Shown: positions 1 through 9,715, counted from the stretch's first letter. The stretch is DNA of 39,573 bases from Flammeovirga sp. EKP202 (GCF_014534745.1 NZ_JACVVP010000063.1:1-39573); one strand, 5' to 3'. Made by a program: numbers and translations. The notes: generated from the letters alone by a model not told the origin.

Positions 1-88
1 AAAAACAGCTTAATTTAGCATCCTTATATTTATACTTTTACCATTCGCAAATTTTTGGTGAGCGAAAGGTCAGTTAAGTAAATAGTTT

Positions 89-129
89 AGAGCACCTACT
101 CCTAAATTTCGTTTAGGAATAGGTGCTCT
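89..129. terminator. Hairpin terminator downstream of the phosphatase gene
   Basis: Arms 89-106 and 112-129 are complementary over 18 positions with one wobble/mismatch, around a 5-nt loop. It lies about 30 bases beyond the stop codon of the minus-strand phosphatase gene. The T-run is weak on both sides, so direction is not decided by sequence; termination of the minus-strand transcript is the simplest reading. Bases 1-88 hold no gene that I can support. Confidence 0.7.
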
Positions 130-160
130 TTCAATAATTAAAGGTTAACAAAAACTGAAT

Positions 161-1834
161 TTACTGGGTGTTTAACACTTCTTCCAAAGGCTGTCCTTCT
201 GCCCCTGAAGGCTCTAAAATCTTTAGATATTTTGATAGCGTAATGGCGATATCAATTGTTGAAATTTCAGAATAAACCATTTTTTTCTCCAAGTGATTTC
301 CAACAAATACTACGGGAACTGAAGTATCATAGCTCCAAGGCGATCCATGATTGACTAAAGCTATATCTCCGTTTACTGTAAAACTCCAATTCGGTTCGTT
401 GATTATATAAATATCTCCAGAACGTTTCGGGTGATAATTATTCAATACTCGTCTTGTAATTGGTGTATCTGCTAAATTTCCCATGGCCACATCCGTGCTC
501 GTATAGGCATAAGCAATTCCATCAATTCTTGTCAGTTCCTCTGCAATTACTTTAGATACTTCGCCTAGATCTAATCCTTTTTCTTTGATGAGTTTTCGAT
601 CTAAATAGACATAAGGTACGTAATTAAGCTTGATGACTTCTTTACCAATACCAAATTGCTTTTTCAACTTTAAATCAATTTCAGTAAGATCAAGTTGGCT
701 AATATCTAATACATCTACTGGGAAGCCTTTTGCTTTTAAAGATTGTGCTGATTCAGGAGCTCCATGGTCTGATGATAAAACAATCAAGGTATTTTCTAAG
801 CCTACTTTTTGATCAATAAATTGAAATAAATTGGCTAAGTTCTGATCTAATCGAATTAAATTATCTTCACTTTCTAAACTGTTAGGTCCAAATAGATGAC
901 CGATATAATCTGTACTTGATAAACTGATACTCAAATAATCTGTCACATCATCTTGACCTATATTTTCTTCAACTATCAATTGCTTTGCAAAGTCCACTGT
1001 AAGTTCATCCACTACCGGACTCGCCATCAACAGAGTATAATAATACTTACTATCGCCATACGGATGTGGAAACACTTTTCCGTAACCTATATCTTCAGGG
1101 TTTTCAAAAGGGCGGTCGTCTTCCTCTCCAAATCTATACGTTTTGATGTCATTCATAAGCTTCCAGAAGTCATTTTTATATTGGTCTGCTTTCTTGTTTC
1201 CGTTCCATTTGCTTACCCATTTCGGAAATTCATCATAATAAAAGGTACTTGATGTAAACGCTCCATCTTTTGTGCTGTACCAAAAGGCTTTCCCATTATG
1301 CCCTGCCATAGATACAGCACCTCTGTCTTTGCCAGATACTGCAAATATTTTTGATTGAGGACCATAAGCACTTGCCATTTCATCACTAAATGTGGTGGTA
1401 AGAATATTATGTGGCGACCTTCCTTCCGATTTTGATACTTGAGAATGATCTACTTCTGATGCTTGATCTCTACTACTTTTCCCTCCCGTTGCATCGTACG
1501 CATTATCTTCAATATTATAGACCAAGCGATCCTCTTCATAATCAAACCATGCATTACTTATCATACCATGTGAAGATGGGTAAGCTCCCGTAGAAAGTGT
1601 TATGTGACCTACAATTGTTTCTGTATTAGCATGGGGATGATGTGCATTAGCATACCATACTCCGCTATCTAATAGATATTTGAAGCCACCTTCTGTCCAT
1701 CGGTCTTGAATGCTGAACGGCATATCACCTCTTAATTGATCTACCGTAATCTGAAGAACTAACTTTGGTTTTGTTTGTGCAAAAGAAAAGCTTACACATA
1801 AAGACATAATAAAAAGTGTAATGATTGTTTTCAT
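161..1834 (-). CDS. PafA-type alkaline phosphatase, exported
   Basis: Predicted periplasmic phosphomonoesterase of the alkaline phosphatase superfamily, releasing phosphate from organic esters with two zinc ions. A signal peptide occupies residues 1-19. The PafA active-site set can be placed: Asp32, nucleophile Thr73 (in TIVGH), Asn94, Lys168 and Arg170 (KDRGA), Asp308 and His312, Asp355 and His356 (SSDHG), and His496 (NHGSPW). The spacing Asp32-Thr73-Asn94 equals that of PafA Asp38-Thr79-Asn100, and the Lys/Arg pair favours monoesterase over the diesterase NPP branch. At 557 residues it has normal length. It lies 30 bases after a DUF2490 gene on the same strand and probably shares its transcript. 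Function is inferred from family; substrate range is unknown. Confidence 0.9.
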   Translation of the reverse strand: MKTIITLFIMSLCVSFSFAQTKPKLVLQITVDQLRGDMPFSIQDRWTEGGFKYLLDSGVWYANAHHPHANTETIVGHITLSTGAYPSSHGMISNAWFDYEEDRLVYNIEDNAYDATGGKSSRDQASEVDHSQVSKSEGRSPHNILTTTFSDEMASAYGPQSKIFAVSGKDRGAVSMAGHNGKAFWYSTKDGAFTSSTFYYDEFPKWVSKWNGNKKADQYKNDFWKLMNDIKTYRFGEEDDRPFENPEDIGYGKVFPHPYGDSKYYYTLLMASPVVDELTVDFAKQLIVEENIGQDDVTDYLSISLSSTDYIGHLFGPNSLESEDNLIRLDQNLANLFQFIDQKVGLENTLIVLSSDHGAPESAQSLKAKGFPVDVLDISQLDLTEIDLKLKKQFGIGKEVIKLNYVPYVYLDRKLIKEKGLDLGEVSKVIAEELTRIDGIAYAYTSTDVAMGNLADTPITRRVLNNYHPKRSGDIYIINEPNWSFTVNGDIALVNHGSPWSYDTSVPVVFVGNHLEKKMVYSEISTIDIAITLSKYLKILEPSGAEGQPLEEVLNTQ

Positions 1835-1864
1835 AATTAATAATGAAATTTGGTATAGGAAAAA

Positions 1865-2614
1865 TTAGTTGATTTTAAAGAAAACTTTGGCTTGATAAAT
1901 AATATCGTTTGTAGAAAAATTTTCTGTAATTGTATCTCTTGAATAATGATAACCGGCTCTCATTTCTACTCCCCATTTCGGTGTTAGAATAGCACCAATT
2001 CCAGCACTTGTTCTTACCACATCATTGAATTGTTTTACTCCAATAAGGTTCCAGAAAAATTCAATAGACATTGGAAAGTAAATACCTTTAGCCTCTGGGA
2101 GTAAATCTCCTTGTAACCTAAAATTAAGGTCGAATAAATAACGAAAACGCATTCCGAAATTATTGTCCCATTGTTTTGTATTCATCTCAAAACGCTCCTC
2201 CAATTTTAGTGAATGTCTTAATCTAAATCGCTTCCAGTTTGGCCAATCTAAAGCATAACCTTGGTAGGGTCTTAATTCAAGTTTATTTTCAAGTACTTTA
2301 TTATCAGTATAAAATACAGCTAACCCTCCTGACAAAGACTCTTTGTATTTTAACTTCTTAAACATTATTTTAGGTAAAGTGATCTCAACTCCAGGGTTGA
2401 TATAATATCTATTCCATGCTTTCGGTGAAACAGTTCTATAGCCTAAATCACTGACAATATTCATGTTGTCACTTAAACTATAAGTAACTTTATAACTTGT
2501 CCATAACTGTTGGGTAAGATTTTCAGATTTTTCAAAATCTTGTGCTTTCACCTGTAAAACCAAGGAATAGAAGATGACAAAGAGTGCTACTTTTAATATA
2601 CTTTTAAGTGTCAT
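1865..2614 (-). CDS. DUF2490 outer-membrane beta-barrel-like protein
   Basis: Protein of 249 residues with a signal peptide (cleavage near AQ at residues 24-25). The start of the mature part carries the DUF2490 pattern (QLWTSYKVTYSLSD, then a YRTVSP segment), followed by alternating strands with many Tyr, Arg and Trp, as in a small outer-membrane barrel. The last strand ends in FFKIN, with an aromatic-rich end. It is the first gene of a likely two-gene operon with the downstream phosphatase. The family has no established biochemical role; a channel or structural function in the outer membrane is inference. The divergent AraC-type gene 150 bases away may control it. Confidence 0.8.
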   Translation of the reverse strand: MTLKSILKVALFVIFYSLVLQVKAQDFEKSENLTQQLWTSYKVTYSLSDNMNIVSDLGYRTVSPKAWNRYYINPGVEITLPKIMFKKLKYKESLSGGLAVFYTDNKVLENKLELRPYQGYALDWPNWKRFRLRHSLKLEERFEMNTKQWDNNFGMRFRYLFDLNFRLQGDLLPEAKGIYFPMSIEFFWNLIGVKQFNDVVRTSAGIGAILTPKWGVEMRAGYHYSRDTITENFSTNDIIYQAKVFFKIN

Positions 2615-2767
2615 AACCGATGAAAATAGATGTTGAGAAGATCTCCCTAAAGGAAGAGTTGTTGAATAATTCTTAATGTGATGTTTTTTAAAAACATATT
2701 ATCTCAAACGTCGTTTCCTTAGGTATATATGCTATGATAATTCAAAAAAATAACCAAAAACAGGAAT

Positions 2768-3733
2768 ATGGATTTTATTATTGAAGCAGGGAATGCAAGT
2801 GTAATCTCTAAAAAATTATGTGACGATTATGGTGTTGAAGAAAATTATGGAATCGTAGAAGTCAATTCACCTGAATTGAACATATTCTATTTAACATTAG
2901 CTTTTGAAATAGGTGTAGAAATTAGCATTGCAAAAGGACGTGCAACTGAAAATGTACATCTCATAAGAAAGGCTAATAAATACAATGATATCATTCCATT
3001 GGTTTTTTCAAATATGCCCGCCTATCATTCTGGCAGAAATAAAACGCCATTAAATAACAACACTTCATCTTTTGAAATCTCATGGTCTAATACGAAAGAT
3101 GAAACATATATAGACATTCCAAAAGGAGAAGATTTTGTGATTATCACTTTTTATATCAATAGAATTAATTTCAGTGAATTGCAGGATAGTAGACTTTCAG
3201 TAATGCGTGATTTACTTGACAGTGATACTCCTTTTACTTTTTACCACTTCTGTCCTCATAAAATTCAAGTTCTACTAAAGCAAATTGTGGATTTAGAGGG
3301 AGATTATGATTGGATGGAATTGATGATAAAATGTTATGGGTATAATATTTTAGCGGAGTTTTTATTGCTCATCAAAAAAGTAGATACAGAACAGCATACT
3401 CACTATCATCAGCTTCAATTACAAAGAGTATTGGATATTAAAAAATATATTCTTAAAAACCTTGATGAGGAATTGTCCTTAAAACACCTTTCTGAACAAT
3501 TTTTCATTTCAGAAAGTAGTATTCAAAAAGATTTCAAAAGGGTTTACGATCAAACTCCCCATCAGTTTATTAAGGAAGAGCGATTAGAAAAAGCAAAAGA
3601 CCTTCTTCAAAATTCGTCTTTTGCAATCAATCAAATTGCATTTATGCTTCGCTATAAAAACCCCTCTCATTTTTCATCAAGCATTAAGAAAAAGTTTGGG
3701 TTGCTTCCTAAATCATTGAGGGCGGTTAATTAA
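2768..3733 (+). CDS. AraC-family transcriptional regulator
   Basis: Protein of 321 residues with a C-terminal AraC/XylS DNA-binding domain at about residues 220-321. It has two helix-turn-helix units (LSLKHLSEQFFISESS and IAFMLRYKNPSHFSSSIKKK) and the family's usual end, FGLLPKS. The N-terminal 200 residues are not a recognised sugar-binding cupin. They resemble the variable sensor half of Bacteroidota AraC proteins without a familiar motif. It is divergent from the DUF2490/phosphatase pair, so regulation of that pair, for example by phosphate-related signals, is a reasonable but unproven guess. The gene ends 26 bases from the convergent kinase gene, with no strong terminator between them. 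Confidence 0.88.
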   Translation: MDFIIEAGNASVISKKLCDDYGVEENYGIVEVNSPELNIFYLTLAFEIGVEISIAKGRATENVHLIRKANKYNDIIPLVFSNMPAYHSGRNKTPLNNNTSSFEISWSNTKDETYIDIPKGEDFVIITFYINRINFSELQDSRLSVMRDLLDSDTPFTFYHFCPHKIQVLLKQIVDLEGDYDWMELMIKCYGYNILAEFLLLIKKVDTEQHTHYHQLQLQRVLDIKKYILKNLDEELSLKHLSEQFFISESSIQKDFKRVYDQTPHQFIKEERLEKAKDLLQNSSFAINQIAFMLRYKNPSHFSSSIKKKFGLLPKSLRAVN

Positions 3734-3759
3734 CCAATAGAATAGCAATAAAACATTCT

Positions 3760-4371
3760 TCATTCCCCATCATTCAACACAAAAAAATCTGCTCTCTTTT
3801 TAGGTTGGTCATGCTCAAAATGTAATTCTTGTGCAGGAAAATAGGTAGTGTAATAATCTTCTTTCAATTCCTCTTTGGATAAACCTTCTTGATTTCTTTC
3901 CAACGCACGTTGAAAGGCAGTCTCAAAACTACATTCAATCCAAATTCGATAATCAAAATCAAACTGTTCCTGAAAGAGAAAAATACCTTCTACCAATATG
4001 ATCTCAACATCCTTGATCTGATAATGAAAATCTACAAGGTCTTCACTATTGTCTGGGGCGGAATGTTGGGCAATAAAATCAACATTACCCGTTTGCTTTA
4101 AGGGTTTCAGCAACTGCTCATTCATCTCCTTAAAACGAAAAGAGTTTTGATAAAAATGCTGTGCTGGATTTTCTTTTGAAAAACGACGGGAAGGCTGTTC
4201 TAACCACCCATCAATCCCTATTAATTCACATTTCACTCCTCTGGATGTTAATCCATCAAATAATTTCTGACCTATATATCCTTTTCCAGAACCGTCGATT
4301 CCAGAGATTCCGACCATAAGCGGTTGGTGATATTTTGCTTTTTGTTGAAGGGTGTAGAGTAAGTTATCCAT
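3760..4371 (-). CDS. Uridine kinase-like P-loop kinase
   Basis: Cytoplasmic 203-residue P-loop NTPase of the uridine kinase/phosphoribulokinase group. The Walker A motif is GIDGSGKG at residues 24-31, after the typical VGISG strand. A Walker B-like strand (IILVEGIFLF) and a later WIECSFETAFQRALER segment match the LID region, where uridine kinases carry arginines. The YYTTYFPAQELH segment resembles the base- or sugar-contacting region of stand-alone uridine kinase-like proteins. Phosphorylation of a nucleoside or related small alcohol is therefore likely, but the true substrate is not shown. The gene is convergent with the AraC gene and has its own start close to an upstream terminator hairpin, so it is probably monocistronic. 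Confidence 0.75.
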   Translation of the reverse strand: MDNLLYTLQQKAKYHQPLMVGISGIDGSGKGYIGQKLFDGLTSRGVKCELIGIDGWLEQPSRRFSKENPAQHFYQNSFRFKEMNEQLLKPLKQTGNVDFIAQHSAPDNSEDLVDFHYQIKDVEIILVEGIFLFQEQFDFDYRIWIECSFETAFQRALERNQEGLSKEELKEDYYTTYFPAQELHFEHDQPKKRADFFVLNDGE

Positions 4372-4393
4372 TGTATATCCTTTTTATAAATGT

Positions 4394-4428
4394 AAAAAGG
4401 TTGGCCTGTATAATACAAACCAACCTTT
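4394..4428 (-). terminator. Rho-independent terminator of the S46 peptidase gene
   Basis: Perfect 9-bp arms at 4396-4404 and 4420-4428 with a 15-nt loop. On the minus strand the stem is followed by a run of T, directly beyond the peptidase stop codon at 4451. Confidence 0.8.
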
Positions 4429-4450
4429 CCATTAAATGCTACATTTAGAA

Positions 4451-6697
4451 TTAATACTTTGCAGGCATTAATTCTTCGTAAGCTTTTCCTTTTCCTTTCT
4501 TACCTCCAACAATTGTCATTTCATCTACAATATTTTTCGCTCCATATACTTTATCAATTGTCCAAAGTACATAACGAACGTCTACATTGATACAACGTTG
4601 TAATTTTGGTTCGAAAGCAATATCACCACTCATTGCTTCCCAGTTACCATCAAAGGCTAAACCGATTAATTCACCGTTACCGTTGATTACAGGAGAACCT
4701 GAGTTACCACCAGTGATATCGTTATTAGTGATGAATGCAATACGCAACTCACCATTTTGATCTGCATATCTACCAAAGTCTTTGTTGACTACTTTTTCTT
4801 TGATTTCTTTTGGTAAAACAAATTCATGGTTTTTAGGATCTTCTTTTTCTAATAAACCTTTTGAAGTAGTATAATAAGCATAGAACATTGCGTCACCAGG
4901 AATGTAATCTTTTACAGTACCGTAAGTCAAACGCATTGTAGAGTTAGCATTTGGATAGTATGATTTATTAGGATTCATTTCACGAATACCTTTCACATAT
5001 AATCTGTTACCATCTTCAACTTTCATCTCAGCTTCTTGTTCACCTTGTGCTACTGCTAGGTAAGATTGGAAGAATTCGTTGTGCAATTGCGTTAGCATAT
5101 CTTCCTCATAAATAGTTGCAGAAGGATCATTGATAAATGCTTCCATACGTTCTTGGTCAGAGAAAACAGATGTAGTAAATGCTTTTTCTACATATGCTTC
5201 ATAATCACCATTGAACTCTCTTTCAATTAACTCATAAACTGAAGGAACAGGAAGGTTTTTATTTTCAGAACGACCAAGTACCTCTTTGTATTTCTTTAAT
5301 AACACTACTGCTAACTCTTTGTCTGTAGCATAGTCGTAATCTTTGAAGAAACCTTTTGCTTGCTCTAAAGCACTTGCTTTAGCGTCTTTAATTACTGATT
5401 CAGAAACTTCTTCAGCAGAAACTTCACCCACAAAACGAGCTGCTTTTCTTGCTTGCATTACTGCTTCTATACGGAAACCACCTTGTGTTAAAAGAACTAG
5501 TGCTACACGGCCATCTCTTTTGCCTTCATAACCGTCTTTTAACATGTCAGTTACTTCACCATATTCTTTTTTACGTTCAGTATCTTGAGCAATCCAAGTG
5601 TTGAATTTACTTTCCTCTGCTTGTTTTTTCTCAATTACATGCTGACGTTTCAAACCTTTAGTTTGACCAATAAAGTATTTCCAATAGTTGGCTGTACTCG
5701 CATATTTTGAAGCGTACTGTAATCTTACTTTTGGATCAGCATCCATATGCTTTCTCCAAGTTTTTAAGATCGCATCACGCATTTCAACAAATAATGGGTT
5801 GAATACTTCAATTTGTTGTTTTACACCTTCAGAAGTTAAATAACGGTCTGTTGATCCAGGGTAACCCATAATCATTGCAAAGTCGTCTTTTTTAACACCG
5901 TTGATAGAAACAGGTAAGTGGTGTTTAGGAGTGTAAGGGATGTTATCTTCAGAGTATTTAGCAGGCTTATTATCTTTGCTCGCATAAACACGGAAAATAG
6001 AGAAGTCACCAGTGTGTCTTGGCCACATCCAGTTGTCAGTGTCACCACCAAACTTACCTACAGCTTCTGGAGGGTTACCTACCAAACGGATGTCATCATA
6101 ACGCTCATAAACGAACATATAGAATTCGTTTCCTTCAAAGAAAGATTTAACAACTACTTCATAGCTATCGTTGTTCAGTTCACCTTCTTTTTCAGCTTTG
6201 ATTCCAGCCATTACTTCTTGTGCTTTTTTAGCTCTTTCAGCACCAGAAAGACCTTCTAGCTCTTTATTTACCTTTTCAGATACATCATCCATACGTTGTA
6301 AGAAACGTACAAATAATCCATCAATTGGCTTTTCTTCGTCGTGACTTTTTGCAAAGAAACCATTCGTTAAGTAATCGTTTTCAACAGTACTTACCGATTG
6401 AATTCCTCCATAACCACAGTGATGGTTTGTGAAAATCAAACCTTTGTCAGATACGATTTCACCTGTACAAAATCCACCAAAGTGAACGATTGCATCCTTG
6501 AGAGAGCTGTTATTGACACTATAGATCTCTTCAGCTGTAAGCTTGAGACCTTCTTTTTTCATGTCTGTGTAGTTCAGACGCGAAACAAACATTGGCAACC
6601 ACATTCCTTCATCTAGTTGCTTTTTTGGACCTAAATCAGAGGCAATTACCTGTGATGATAGTATCAAAACAAGTAAAACTTGAATCCATTTTTTCAT
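4451..6697 (-). CDS. dpp7: S46-family dipeptidyl-peptidase, DPP7 type
   Basis: Exported serine peptidase that removes dipeptides from peptide N-termini in the periplasm, feeding peptide uptake. A signal peptide spans residues 1-19. The chymotrypsin-like triad is visible as the His in TNHHCGYG (about residue 93), Asp231 (RHTGDFS) and Ser666 (GNSGSP). The residue that sets P1 specificity in S46 enzymes is Gly here (Gly684 in FDGNWEAMSGD). This matches DPP7, which prefers hydrophobic P1 residues; the acidic-specific DPP11 has Arg at this site. Length is 748 residues, slightly above the usual 710-720. No C-terminal type IX sorting domain is seen. It is a single gene followed by a strong terminator. 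Specificity is inferred from that residue and its context. Confidence 0.92.
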   Translation of the reverse strand: MKKWIQVLLVLILSSQVIASDLGPKKQLDEGMWLPMFVSRLNYTDMKKEGLKLTAEEIYSVNNSSLKDAIVHFGGFCTGEIVSDKGLIFTNHHCGYGGIQSVSTVENDYLTNGFFAKSHDEEKPIDGLFVRFLQRMDDVSEKVNKELEGLSGAERAKKAQEVMAGIKAEKEGELNNDSYEVVVKSFFEGNEFYMFVYERYDDIRLVGNPPEAVGKFGGDTDNWMWPRHTGDFSIFRVYASKDNKPAKYSEDNIPYTPKHHLPVSINGVKKDDFAMIMGYPGSTDRYLTSEGVKQQIEVFNPLFVEMRDAILKTWRKHMDADPKVRLQYASKYASTANYWKYFIGQTKGLKRQHVIEKKQAEESKFNTWIAQDTERKKEYGEVTDMLKDGYEGKRDGRVALVLLTQGGFRIEAVMQARKAARFVGEVSAEEVSESVIKDAKASALEQAKGFFKDYDYATDKELAVVLLKKYKEVLGRSENKNLPVPSVYELIEREFNGDYEAYVEKAFTTSVFSDQERMEAFINDPSATIYEEDMLTQLHNEFFQSYLAVAQGEQEAEMKVEDGNRLYVKGIREMNPNKSYYPNANSTMRLTYGTVKDYIPGDAMFYAYYTTSKGLLEKEDPKNHEFVLPKEIKEKVVNKDFGRYADQNGELRIAFITNNDITGGNSGSPVINGNGELIGLAFDGNWEAMSGDIAFEPKLQRCINVDVRYVLWTIDKVYGAKNIVDEMTIVGGKKGKGKAYEELMPAKY

Positions 6698-6844
6698 TAT
6701 TCTCGTATGGTTAGTAAATATTCTTAATTATTCTATTGCAATTCTACCAAAATCATTTAACAAATCACATTAGGACCAAGATTTGCATTAAGATAAAGTA
6801 CTCTTAATCTCTTAGTTTAAGATAGATTAACTTAAATTTATAAA

Positions 6845-6868
6845 AGTATTCGTATCAATACGAATACT
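6845..6868. promoter_or_regulatory. Perfect 24-bp palindrome upstream of the TPR gene
   Basis: Arms AGTATTCGTAT and ATACGAATACT (11 bp each) are exact inverted copies around a 2-nt centre, ending 38 bases before the ATG of the TPR gene. With so short a loop it suits a dimeric regulator's operator better than a terminator. No T-run follows. The binding protein is unknown. Confidence 0.5.
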
Positions 6869-6906
6869 CCGGTAGAACATGTATAAATAAATACTTGTCT
6901 TTTATT

Positions 6907-8541
6907 ATGACGAAAATTATCAAATACTTATTTTCTAGCGTCGTCTTTTTTATCTTCCTATCCTCTAATAGTTTTGCTCAAAATTTTAATACGTACTTTG
7001 CAGAAGGGAAAGCGGCATTTGACCAGAAAAATTACAATAAAGCAATTCAAAAATTTCAAACAGCCAGAAGTGTCGGTGTTGAAACCATCGGAGATACACA
7101 CCCTGACTATATGCTTAACATCGAATTCTTAGCGAAATCTTATGAAGCTCAAAAAGACTTAGGGAACGCCAATATCTATTATACCTCTCTTGAAAAATTA
7201 TTAGTAAAATCAGGAAATGCTGTCTCTAAAAGAATGGGAGATACGCAACAGGCTATTGCAGATAATAGCTTGTACATGAAGAATTTTCCTCAAGCTGATG
7301 TATATTATCAAAAAGCGTTAATCACTAGAGAAAAAACAAGTGGTAAGGCATCGAAGGGTTATGCTATCACTTATCATAAATATGCTAGATTGTACTTGAG
7401 GGGCCGTAAATACAAAGAAGCTGATGCAATGTATAGAAACCTTGAAGACCTAGCAGGTAAAACATTAAAAGGTACGGATGAATACGCTCAGATTCTTTCT
7501 GAACAAGCTGAGGTTTTTATGGGCTTAAAAAGAATTGATGAGGCTTCTATACAGCTGAGCATGTCGATTGCAGCTTATGAAAAGCTAAAGGCTCCAAAAT
7601 CAACCTATGTACAGCTTTATCTTCAAGAGGCTTCTTTGTTAGAAAAAACAGGCCAACAAAGTGCAGCTATTCAATCTTACTATAAGTATATTGATAATTT
7701 AGCGAAGGCCATAACAATCAAAAACCCGAAGTATATCACGGAGGTAGAACGCTTGGCTATTCATTTGGATGAAAAACTTAACTCTCCAAAAGATGCCTAT
7801 AACTTTATCAAAAAGAAACTTGCTGCTAATATTGCCACACATACAGAAAACAGTACACATGTGGCTGCTACCTATGTGGAATTAGCAGAAATTGAAATTA
7901 CTCAAAATAACATCCCATTAGCGGAACAATATTCTAAAAAGGCTTTGGCTACCTATCAAAAACTAGGGAAAGAAAAGTCTCCAGAAGGAATTGTAGCCAC
8001 TATCACATTGGCAAGAGTCAATAGCAAGCAAAAGAAAGAAGCTGAAGCGGAGAAGCTCTATCAAAAAGCAATTACTGATGCTGAACAGCATTTATCGGAT
8101 AAGCATACAAGCTACGGACAAGCTTTGGATAGTTTAGCCTTCTTTTATATTGAAAGAAAAAGGTTTGAAGATGCGGAAGCAGAAATACTCAAAGGTCTTG
8201 AGACAAGAGAGAAAAATATGGGTAAACAACATATTGATTATGGAAACTCTCTTTATAGCTTGTCTAGATTATATTCATCACAAGACAGTTTAGTAAAAGC
8301 TGAAAAGGCACTGAAAAGCGTAGCAAAAGTTAGAGAAGGCTATTATGGAGCTTTGACCCTAGAGCATGTGACTTGCATTAAAGAGTTAGGAGACCTTTAT
8401 GCTAAAATGGGCGAAGAACAAAAAGCTAATGCTTTAAAATCTTATCGAAGAGCAATTTCACTTTACGAAGGTATTGGTATGAAAGATAGCCCTGTTGTTA
8501 AGGATATTTATATGAAAATTGATGAAATCAATGCTCAGTAA
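6907..8541 (+). CDS. Exported tetratricopeptide-repeat protein
   Basis: Protein of 544 residues with a signal peptide (about residues 1-25, ending FAQN) and many TPR units across nearly the whole mature chain. Repeats of the type AEKLYQKAITDAEQ and AEAEILKGLETREKN resemble kinesin-light-chain-type TPRs. TPR proteins are protein-interaction scaffolds; no enzymatic domain is present. An in-frame TTG lies 12 bases upstream, but the ATG at 6907 starts a cleaner signal sequence and was chosen. A perfect palindrome precedes it and two hairpins follow it. Its partners are unknown, and nothing in the neighbours assigns a pathway. Confidence 0.8.
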   Translation: MTKIIKYLFSSVVFFIFLSSNSFAQNFNTYFAEGKAAFDQKNYNKAIQKFQTARSVGVETIGDTHPDYMLNIEFLAKSYEAQKDLGNANIYYTSLEKLLVKSGNAVSKRMGDTQQAIADNSLYMKNFPQADVYYQKALITREKTSGKASKGYAITYHKYARLYLRGRKYKEADAMYRNLEDLAGKTLKGTDEYAQILSEQAEVFMGLKRIDEASIQLSMSIAAYEKLKAPKSTYVQLYLQEASLLEKTGQQSAAIQSYYKYIDNLAKAITIKNPKYITEVERLAIHLDEKLNSPKDAYNFIKKKLAANIATHTENSTHVAATYVELAEIEITQNNIPLAEQYSKKALATYQKLGKEKSPEGIVATITLARVNSKQKKEAEAEKLYQKAITDAEQHLSDKHTSYGQALDSLAFFYIERKRFEDAEAEILKGLETREKNMGKQHIDYGNSLYSLSRLYSSQDSLVKAEKALKSVAKVREGYYGALTLEHVTCIKELGDLYAKMGEEQKANALKSYRRAISLYEGIGMKDSPVVKDIYMKIDEINAQ

Positions 8542-8577
8542 TAAAGTTCACGCTTTTACTTATTAAGTGAGTTAGAG

Positions 8578-8620
8578 CTTTTTCTTACAAGAACAGAAAC
8601 TTATAGAAAAAGAGTTTTTT
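8578..8620 (+). terminator. Hairpin with T-run after the TPR gene
   Basis: Arms 8578-8585 and 8605-8612 (8 bp) are followed by six T at 8615-8620, about 40 bases after the stop codon. It is a probable first terminator. Confidence 0.5.
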
Positions 8621-8646
8621 GAGAATAGCACATTTATTTTAATTTT

Positions 8647-8686
8647 ATAAAAAGGGTCAGTTAAATGAATAACTGACCCTTTTTAT
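8647..8686. terminator. Bidirectional terminator between TPR gene and rpoD
   Basis: A perfect 17-bp stem (8647-8663 with 8670-8686) closes a 6-nt loop. The stem base is A-rich on one side and T-rich on the other, so it can end transcripts from both convergent genes. Confidence 0.85.
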
Positions 8687-8715
8687 ATGGTTACATTAAA
8701 AGAACTTACTTTTGA

Positions 8716-9579
8716 CTATCCTAAGTAAGGTTTTAATGCTTTACTTCTTGATGTATGACGTAGACGTCTGATGGCTTTTTCTTTAATTTGACGCACACGT
8801 TCACGCGTTAAATTAAATTTCTCTCCAATTTCTTCTAATGTCATTGAATGCTCTCCGTTTAATCCGAAGTATAAAGTAATTACATCTGCCTCACGTTTTG
8901 TTAACGTTGAAAGGGCACGTTGAACTTCTTTACGTAAAGAGTCATTCATCAACTCTGTATCTGGCTTTTCCTCCATGTCGTTTTCCAACACGTCGTAAAG
9001 GTTATTTTCTTCACCTTGTACGAAAGGGGCATCCATAGATACGTGGCGACCAGAAATTTTCATTGTATCTACAACTTCGTTTGTAGTTACATCTAAAACT
9101 TCTGCCAGTTCGTCTGGAGATGGTTCACGTTCATAACGTTGTTCCAATTCAGAGAAAGTCTTTGAAATCTTGTTCAATGAACCTACTCTGTTCAATGGTA
9201 AACGTACGATACGTGATTGTTCTGCTAATGCCTGAAGGATAGATTGTCTAATCCACCATACTGCATAAGAGATAAACTTAAAACCACGAGTCTCGTCGAA
9301 ACGTTGGGCAGCTTTAATCAAACCCAAGTTACCTTCGTTGATCAAGTCACCTAAAGAAAGTCCCTGATTCTGATACTGCTTAGCTACAGAAACTACGAAA
9401 CGTAAGTTGGCTTTCGTTAATTTCTCCAATGCAATTTGATCGCCCTCACGAATTTGCTTTGCAAGAGTTACTTCTTCATCAGGTGTTAGCAGGTCAACCT
9501 TACCGATTTCTTGTAAGTATTTGTCCAGCGACTGTGACTCCCTGTTCGTGATCTGTTTACTGATCTTGAGTTGTCTCAT
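8716..9579 (-). CDS. rpoD: RNA polymerase primary sigma factor RpoD/SigA
   Basis: Sigma-70 family housekeeping factor that directs RNA polymerase to promoters. At 287 residues it is the short primary sigma typical of Bacteroidota, lacking region 1.1 and the long non-conserved insert. Region 1.2 is near residues 18-50 ([19 protein letters not shown]). Region 2 follows ([19 protein letters not shown] and [15 protein letters not shown]), and region 4 ends the chain with LTREAD-like and [18 protein letters not shown] segments for -35-type contacts. The gene is transcribed alone. A -7-like TACTTTTG element lies about 32 bases upstream of the ATG, but no matching -33 box was found. Confidence 0.96.
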   Translation of the reverse strand: MRQLKISKQITNRESQSLDKYLQEIGKVDLLTPDEEVTLAKQIREGDQIALEKLTKANLRFVVSVAKQYQNQGLSLGDLINEGNLGLIKAAQRFDETRGFKFISYAVWWIRQSILQALAEQSRIVRLPLNRVGSLNKISKTFSELEQRYEREPSPDELAEVLDVTTNEVVDTMKISGRHVSMDAPFVQGEENNLYDVLENDMEEKPDTELMNDSLRKEVQRALSTLTKREADVITLYFGLNGEHSMTLEEIGEKFNLTRERVRQIKEKAIRRLRHTSRSKALKPYLG

Positions 9580-9610
9580 CCGTTCTTTTTTGCCATTGTT
9601 AAGATTTTCC

Positions 9611-9618
9611 CAAAAGTA
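9611..9618 (-). promoter_or_regulatory. Possible -7 element for rpoD
   Basis: The minus strand reads TACTTTTG, matching the Bacteroidota -7 consensus TAnnTTTG, 32-39 bases upstream of the ATG. No TTTG at the expected -33 distance was seen, so this is weak. Confidence 0.3.
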
Positions 9619-9715
9619 TTCTTATAAGATAAGGAATTTCTTGAGAAAATATTTATAATCAGGAATTTATCACTACAAATATTGTGCAGTTCATAAATTC
9701 ACTACATAATTGACT

